From Caulobacter sp. FWC2 (GTDB lineage Bacteria; Pseudomonadota; Alphaproteobacteria; Caulobacterales; Caulobacteraceae): a stretch of DNA of 64,000 bases. The notes beneath the pieces were generated by a model that did not search any database, was not told the DNA's origin, and saw nothing but the letters and a program-made list of their open reading frames with translations. The number at the start of each line of letters is the position of its first letter. The first letter of the stretch is position 1. Location of the stretch: NCBI RefSeq assembly GCF_002742625.1, contig NZ_PEBF01000001.1:1674001-1738000 (forward strand). Direction: 5' to 3'. Positions 63,701 through 64,000 of the stretch are shown here, piece after piece. The position numbers and the translations under genes are program-made.

Positions 63701-64000
63701 TGACGTGACCCCCTGAAACTCCTCCAGGAATAACTAGAGTCCGCCCCAGGAAAGGGACGGACGAATGAAGCGATCACGGTTCACGGAAGAACAGATCATA
63801 GGGATCCTGCGTGAGCAGGAGGCGGGCGTCCCGGTGGCGGACCTGTGCCGCAAGCACGGGCTCAGCTCGCCGACCTTCTACAAGTGGAAGGCCAAGTACG
63901 GCGGGCTGGACGTGTCGGAGGCGCGGCGGCTAAAGGCGCTTGAAGACGAGAACGCCAAGCTCAAGCGGATGCTGGCCGACGCGATGCTCGACAATGTCGC
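63701..64000 (+). mobile_element. IS3-family insertion sequence, left end (partial)
   Basis: The element begins at TGACGTGACCCCC or, five bases later, TGACCCCCTGAAACTCC, with the terminal TG usual for the IS3 family. It continues past the window end. Its first gene starts at 63766. Confidence 0.8.
63766..64000 (+). CDS. IS3-family transposase OrfA (partial at window end)
   Basis: The first 78 residues of the helix-turn-helix subunit of an IS3-family transposase: KRSRFTEEQIIGILREQEAG, CRKHGLSSPTFYKWKAKYGG and the leucine-zipper-like RRLKALEDENAKLKRMLADA. In the family OrfA and OrfB are joined by -1 frameshifting to make the active DDE transposase. ATG 63766 has GAAAGGGA upstream. The rest lies outside the window. 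Confidence 0.94.

Overview
The window looks like chromosome of a stalked alphaproteobacterium close to Caulobacter. DNA is GC-rich throughout, and the left 24 kb carries core genes together with the holdfast polysaccharide set hfsD/hfsA-hfsB/hfsH-hfsG-hfsF-hfsE, which is characteristic of Caulobacter. The species cannot be fixed from sequence reading alone.

Left part, 1-24.7 kb (core). It contains the end of plsY, a membrane protein, a catalytically dead dihydroorotase homologue overlapping pyrB, several small envelope or secreted proteins (one with a frameshift at a C7 tract), an AT-richer FAD oxidoreductase that looks imported, ruvX, a secreted M28 peptidase, and gatCA. gatB is separated from gatCA by a proline-rich membrane protein and a DUF559 nuclease-like gene framed by inverted REP-like repeats. 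An RcnB-family protein, a glutathione transferase and a Sel1-type small protein precede the holdfast cluster. The core part ends at tRNA-Ser(GCU), 24636-24726.

Middle part, 24.8-35.6 kb (iron and efflux). A leftward operon encodes a siderophore-type TonB receptor and three inner-membrane proteins (DUF3649, PepSY, DUF3325), with a palindromic Fur-like site upstream. Beside it, a LysR regulator is divergent from a four-gene operon: outer-membrane factor, membrane fusion protein, EmrB-type pump and a siderophore-interacting flavoreductase.

Accessory catabolic locus, 35.7-56.9 kb. This is the most interesting block. It has a GH78 alpha-L-rhamnosidase, a GMC sugar dehydrogenase with a Tat-exported small subunit and (15 kb away) a cytochrome c, two xylose-isomerase-like TIM-barrel proteins (one exported), a Gfo/Idh/MocA oxidoreductase, a TonB receptor, an MFS permease, four hydrolases of the serine-hydrolase or alpha/beta type, and AraC and LacI regulators. 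A perfect palindrome with core ATGAGATCGATCTCAT occurs upstream of both the araC-type gene and the permease operon, tying the two halves into one probable regulon. I read the locus as uptake, de-acylation, de-rhamnosylation and 3-keto oxidation of a plant-type rhamnosylated glycoside. That is an inference from family content.

Right part, 57-64 kb (mobile DNA). It holds a HigBA-like toxin-antitoxin pair with a palindromic operator, a DUF6118 protein, a Ti/IncQ-type TraA relaxase-helicase, a recognisable oriT nick region, TraC and TraD, a MucR/Ros-type regulator without the usual cysteine, an exported protein of unknown function, a truncated frame, and the start of an IS3-family element. The tRNA-Ser at 24.6 kb and the MOBQ transfer genes suggest that much of 24.8-64 kb is a genomic island or integrated conjugative or mobilizable element, but no integrase or second attachment site is visible inside the window.
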